Shown here piece by piece: positions 61,366 to 64,000 of a stretch of DNA of 64,000 nucleotides. How positions within the stretch are numbered: the first letter of the stretch is position 1; every line of letters begins with the position of its first letter. The stretch is from positions 6,724,501 through 6,788,500 of the forward strand of contig NZ_JARUBL010000001.1 in the NCBI RefSeq assembly GCF_029626155.1, given 5' to 3'. Source of the stretch: Solwaraspora sp. WMMD1047 (lineage in GTDB: Bacteria; Actinomycetota; Actinomycetes; Mycobacteriales; Micromonosporaceae). Made by a program: the position numbers and the translations under genes. The notes beneath the pieces were generated by a model. That model searched no databases. It was not told where the DNA came from and was given only the letters and a program-made list of their open reading frames with translations.

Positions 61366-62381
61366 ACTCCCCAACCTCCCTGGGCGGGCCCGGACGGCTG
61401 CGCCGACGGGGTCGGGCCGACGTGCGCGGACTCGTCGACCTGGCGGTGCTGGCCCGGCACCGGGGCGGTGGCGGTCAGCTCCAGGAAGACGCTCTCCAGG
61501 TCGACGGTGATCGGCGCCAGCTCGCTGACGTAGAGATCCTGGCCGGCCAGGGTGCGGGTCACCAGGGCCGGCTTGTCCACGCCGCGCACCATCAGGTGGT
61601 CGTCGTGGGTGGTGACCTGGAGCCCGGAGCGGGTGAGGGTCTCGGCGGCGACGGGCAGGTCGCTCACCGCCTCCAGCCGGACCCGCAGGCCGCCGCCGGA
61701 GTGCTGGGCGATGACCTCGCTCACCGGTCCGGTGGCGACCCGGCGGCCGAGCGAGATGATGGTGACCGAGTCGCAGATGAGCTGGACCTCGCCGAGGATG
61801 TGGCTGGAGAGCACCACGGTCATGCCCGACTCGGCCAGGTTGCGCATCAGCGCCCGCATCTCCCGGATGCCGCCGGGGTCGAGCCCGTTGGCCGGCTCGT
61901 CGAGGATCAGCAGCTTCGGCGTCTTGAGCAGTGCCGAGGCGACGGCGAGGCGCTGCTTCATGCCGAGCGAGTAGGTCTTGACCCGCTCCTTGGCCCGCTC
62001 CCGCAGGCCGACCAGCTCCAGCACCTCCGTCACCCGCTGCTGCGGCACGTTACCGGCGCTGGCCAGCAGCGACAGGGTGTCCTGCGCGGAGAAGTGCGGG
62101 AAGAACTGCGGGCTCTCCACGATGGCGCCGACCTGACCGGCGACCACCGGCAGCGCGGCCGGCACCTCCTGGCCGAGGATCGCCATCCGGCCGCCGTTGG
62201 GCCGGATCAGGCCGAGCAGCGTGCGCAGGGTGGTGGTCTTGCCCGACCCGTTCGGGCCGAGGAAGCCGTGCACCTGACCGGCCTCGACCACCATGTCGAA
62301 GCCGTCCAGGGCCTGCCGGGTGCCCCGGCGTCGGCTCCGGTAGGTCTTGCGTAAGCCTTCTATTTCCAGTACGGCAGCCAA
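61362..62381 (-). CDS. ABC transporter ATP-binding protein (ABC-2 exporter type)
   Basis: 339 residues from TTG 62381, chosen because GGGAGG lies 5 nt upstream; ATG 62420 would extend it but has no good ribosome site. AVLEIEGLRKTYRSRRRGTR starts the domain. Walker A FLGPNGSGKTTTLRTLLG, signature TYSLGMKQRLAVASALLK, Walker B LLILDEPANGLDPGG and switch His SSHILGE are complete. The C-terminal ~100 residues form a small regulatory beta domain (LRVRLEAVSDLPVAAETL) and a Pro-rich tail. It drives the permease encoded by the overlapping gene. Confidence 0.92.
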   Translation of the reverse strand: MAAVLEIEGLRKTYRSRRRGTRQALDGFDMVVEAGQVHGFLGPNGSGKTTTLRTLLGLIRPNGGRMAILGQEVPAALPVVAGQVGAIVESPQFFPHFSAQDTLSLLASAGNVPQQRVTEVLELVGLRERAKERVKTYSLGMKQRLAVASALLKTPKLLILDEPANGLDPGGIREMRALMRNLAESGMTVVLSSHILGEVQLICDSVTIISLGRRVATGPVSEVIAQHSGGGLRVRLEAVSDLPVAAETLTRSGLQVTTHDDHLMVRGVDKPALVTRTLAGQDLYVSELAPITVDLESVFLELTATAPVPGQHRQVDESAHVGPTPSAQPSGPAQGGWGV

Positions 62382-62469
62382 GCTGGCCTCCCCGCTCGGG
62401 TGAGTGACAGCGGACACCATACTCGGTATGCATGCCGCGTGGTGCACCACCCGCCGGAAAGGCCGTAAT

Positions 62470-63255
62470 TCAGGCGCAGATGACCTCCACACCTGCCTCC
62501 CGGAACGCGCTCAGCGTGTCCGGATCGGCCCCGGAGTCGGTGACCAGGGTTTCGATCCGCTCCACCGGGCAGATCCGGGCGAACGCGTGACCGCCCAGCT
62601 TGGACGAGTCGGCGATGATGACCACCCGCTTGGCCCGGGCCACCATGAGGTTGTTCATGGACGCCTCGCCCTCGTGGTGGGCGGCCGCCCCGAGCCGCAC
62701 GTCGATGGCGTCCACGCCGAGCAGCGCCACGTCCAGGGTCACCTCCCGCAGCAGCGCGCCGCCGAGCGGCCCCACCAGCTCGAACGACTGTGGCCGGACC
62801 ACCCCGCCGGCCACCACCACCTTCATCCGGGACCGGACCAGCAGCTCGTTGGCGATGTTCAGCGCGTTGGTGACGACGGTGAGCTGGGCGCCCTCGGCGC
62901 TGGTGTTCAGGTCCGGCCGGACCGCCAGCGCGCGGGCCACCTCGGTCGTGGTGGTGCCGCCGTTGAGGCCGACCACCATGCCGGGCGCGACAAGCGCCGC
63001 CGCGGCGGCGCCGATCCGCTGCTTCTCGGCCGAGTGCTTCGCGGTCTTGTAGCGCAGCGGCAGGTCGTAGGAGACGCCGTTGGCGACCGCCCCACCCCGG
63101 GTACGCGTGATCATCTGCTGCTGGGCGAGCTGGTCGAAGTCCCGCCGGATGGTGGCCTGTGAGACGTCCAGCCGGAGCGCGGCGTCCTCGACGGAGACCC
63201 GGCCGCTGTCGGTGAGCAGTTCGAGCAGGGCATTCCATCGTGCGTACCGGTCCAC
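62470..63255 (-). CDS. DeoR/GlpR-family sugar-phosphate repressor
   Basis: 261 residues from GTG 63255 (AGGAGG 5 nt upstream); ATG 63273 would put that ribosome site inside the gene. DeoR helix-turn-helix at ~1-55: DRYARWNALLELLTDSGRVS, VEDAALRLDVSQATIRRDFD, MITRTRGGA. The ISOCOT sugar-phosphate-sensing domain follows: PGMVVGLNGGTTTTEVARAL, LTVVTNALNIANELLVRSRM, DVALLGVDAIDVRLGAAAHH and VVIIADSSKLGGHAFARICP. The inducer is probably a phosphorylated sugar handled by the divergent SIS enzyme. Several TGCGC motifs fill the gap between the two genes. Confidence 0.93.
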   Translation of the reverse strand: MDRYARWNALLELLTDSGRVSVEDAALRLDVSQATIRRDFDQLAQQQMITRTRGGAVANGVSYDLPLRYKTAKHSAEKQRIGAAAAALVAPGMVVGLNGGTTTTEVARALAVRPDLNTSAEGAQLTVVTNALNIANELLVRSRMKVVVAGGVVRPQSFELVGPLGGALLREVTLDVALLGVDAIDVRLGAAAHHEGEASMNNLMVARAKRVVIIADSSKLGGHAFARICPVERIETLVTDSGADPDTLSAFREAGVEVICA

Positions 63256-63299
63256 CGCGGCCTCCTTGCACATACGGTGAGTGGTTGGCTGCACACTAG

Positions 63300-63348
63300 T
63301 GCGCGAAACTGGGCTGCGCAAAGCGTTCGACCTGCGCGATCTTGCGCA
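63300..63348. promoter_or_regulatory. Candidate DeoR-family operator: four TGCGC half-sites
   Basis: TGCGCGAAA (63300), TGCGCAAAG (63315), TGCGCGATC (63333) and, inverted, TGCGCAAG (63348-63341) lie within 49 bp of the 181-bp divergent gap. DeoR repressors use repeated short half-sites in such locations. Inference from position and repetition. Confidence 0.45.
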
Positions 63349-63436
63349 CAGTTGCCGGAAGCCCGAGATTTCAAGCAGAATGACGCGCGAAAGACCCTCA
63401 GATCGCACCGATTTGAGCAGCCGCGAGGAGCGACCG

Positions 63437-64000
63437 ATGGGGTACGTCGACGACGAGATCATCAGCCAACCCGACTGCTGGCGCAGCGCCGCCGCCCTCG
63501 CCGGCACCGGGGCGGTGGTCGACGCCCTGCCCCGACCCGGCGAGCGGGTGGCCGTGGTCGGCTGCGGCACCTCCTGGTTCATGGCGATGGCCTACGCCGG
63601 GCTGCGGGAAGCCGCCGGACAGGGCGAGACCGATGCCTTCCAGGCGTCCGAGTTCCCACCCCGGCGCCGCTACGACCGGCTCGTCGCGATCACCCGATCC
63701 GGCACCACCACCGAGGTGCTGGACCTGCTCGCGGCGCTGCGCGCCACACGGGCGACCCCGACCGGCACCGCGTCGAGCACCGCCACCGCGACCGCCACCA
63801 CCGTCATCGTCGGCGACCCCGACTCACCGGCCGCCCGGCCCGCCGCCGAACTGGCCGGGCACGCGGTGATCGCGCTGCCGTTCGCCGACGAGCGGTCGGT
63901 GGTGCAGACCCGGTTCGCCACCAGCACGCTGGCACTGCTCCGCGCCCACCTCGGCACCGACGTGTCCGCGCTGGCCGCCGACGCCGAGGTGGCCGTCCGG
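63437..64000 (+). CDS. SIS-domain sugar-phosphate isomerase/deaminase-like protein (runs off window)
   Basis: ATG 63437 with GAGGAG upstream; 188 residues visible, no stop before 64000. SIS fold: MGYVDDEIISQPDCWRSAAA, then VAVVGCGTSWFMAMAYAGLR (the GxGxS/T sugar-phosphate loop), FPPRRRYDRLVAITRSGTTT, VIVGDPDSPAARPAAELA, and FADERSVVQTRFATSTLALL. This resembles AgaS/FrlB or the isomerase half of GlmS without the glutaminase domain. It binds phosphosugars such as glucosamine- or galactosamine-6-phosphate. Divergent from the DeoR repressor that likely controls it; the rest of the operon lies beyond the window. Confidence 0.9.
   Translation, partial: MGYVDDEIISQPDCWRSAAALAGTGAVVDALPRPGERVAVVGCGTSWFMAMAYAGLREAAGQGETDAFQASEFPPRRRYDRLVAITRSGTTTEVLDLLAALRATRATPTGTASSTATATATTVIVGDPDSPAARPAAELAGHAVIALPFADERSVVQTRFATSTLALLRAHLGTDVSALAADAEVAVR

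Overview
The window is very GC-rich double-stranded DNA from an actinomycete. Frequent GTG starts, tightly packed genes, mycothiol synthase (MshD), a GlnR-type regulator, a four-gene conservon (CvnA-D) and a mycobacterium-like sulfur/GlnR/MshD/Pst gene order all point to a filamentous actinobacterium. Overall gene content fits Micromonosporaceae (for example Micromonospora) best; that genus-level guess is inference. No tRNA, rRNA, CRISPR array or transposase was seen.

Region 1 (1-3.4 kb) is the most accessory-looking part. It holds the start of an SDR gene divergent from a HxlR regulator, a Phd/RelE-type toxin-antitoxin pair whose antitoxin frame is broken, two 76-residue GntR-type mini-regulators that are clear duplicates, a perfect 26-bp inverted repeat, and a coupled small ORF/low-complexity protein pair ending at a 19-bp hairpin.

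Region 2 (3.4-21 kb) is a nutrient locus. A Cys-rich attenuator leader peptide precedes a rhodanese (cysA2 type) and sseC. Then come a DUF2993 lipid-binding-like protein, a membrane protein, glnR, a secreted polysaccharide deacetylase and mshD. The pstSCAB phosphate operon follows with a PHO-box-like direct repeat in front of pstS. Further on are a DUF47/pit low-affinity phosphate operon with a second PHO-like repeat, a PPK2 kinase and an ECF41/SigJ-type sigma factor. The order sseC-cysA2-DUF2993-glnR-mshD-pstB resembles M. tuberculosis Rv0814c-Rv0820 (from memory).

Region 3 (21-35 kb) is mostly housekeeping and envelope genes: DUF402, a DinG-type helicase, a PerM/AI-2E transporter, an orphan GroES-like protein, a PrsW protease, a FUSC membrane protein, a GlcD-type oxidase, GlpD, and a membrane-anchored S8 protease.

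Region 4 (35-44 kb) carries groEL2 behind two CIRCE operators and without groES, a membrane protein, a cold-shock protein, GNAT enzymes, a PaaN-type aldehyde dehydrogenase and a ThrC-family PLP enzyme preceded by a textbook SAM-I riboswitch. The riboswitch suggests that this enzyme works in methionine rather than threonine synthesis.

Region 5 (44-64 kb) starts with an unusual single polypeptide joining an extracytoplasmic S15-like hydrolase to an ABC ATPase, coupled to its permease. Divergent from it is a conservon preceded by a sensor-only relative of its own kinase. Then come a tandem AAA+ CDC48-like ATPase, a PP2C-like phosphatase, DUF3263, a second ABC exporter pair, and a DeoR regulator divergent from a SIS-domain sugar isomerase that runs off the end.
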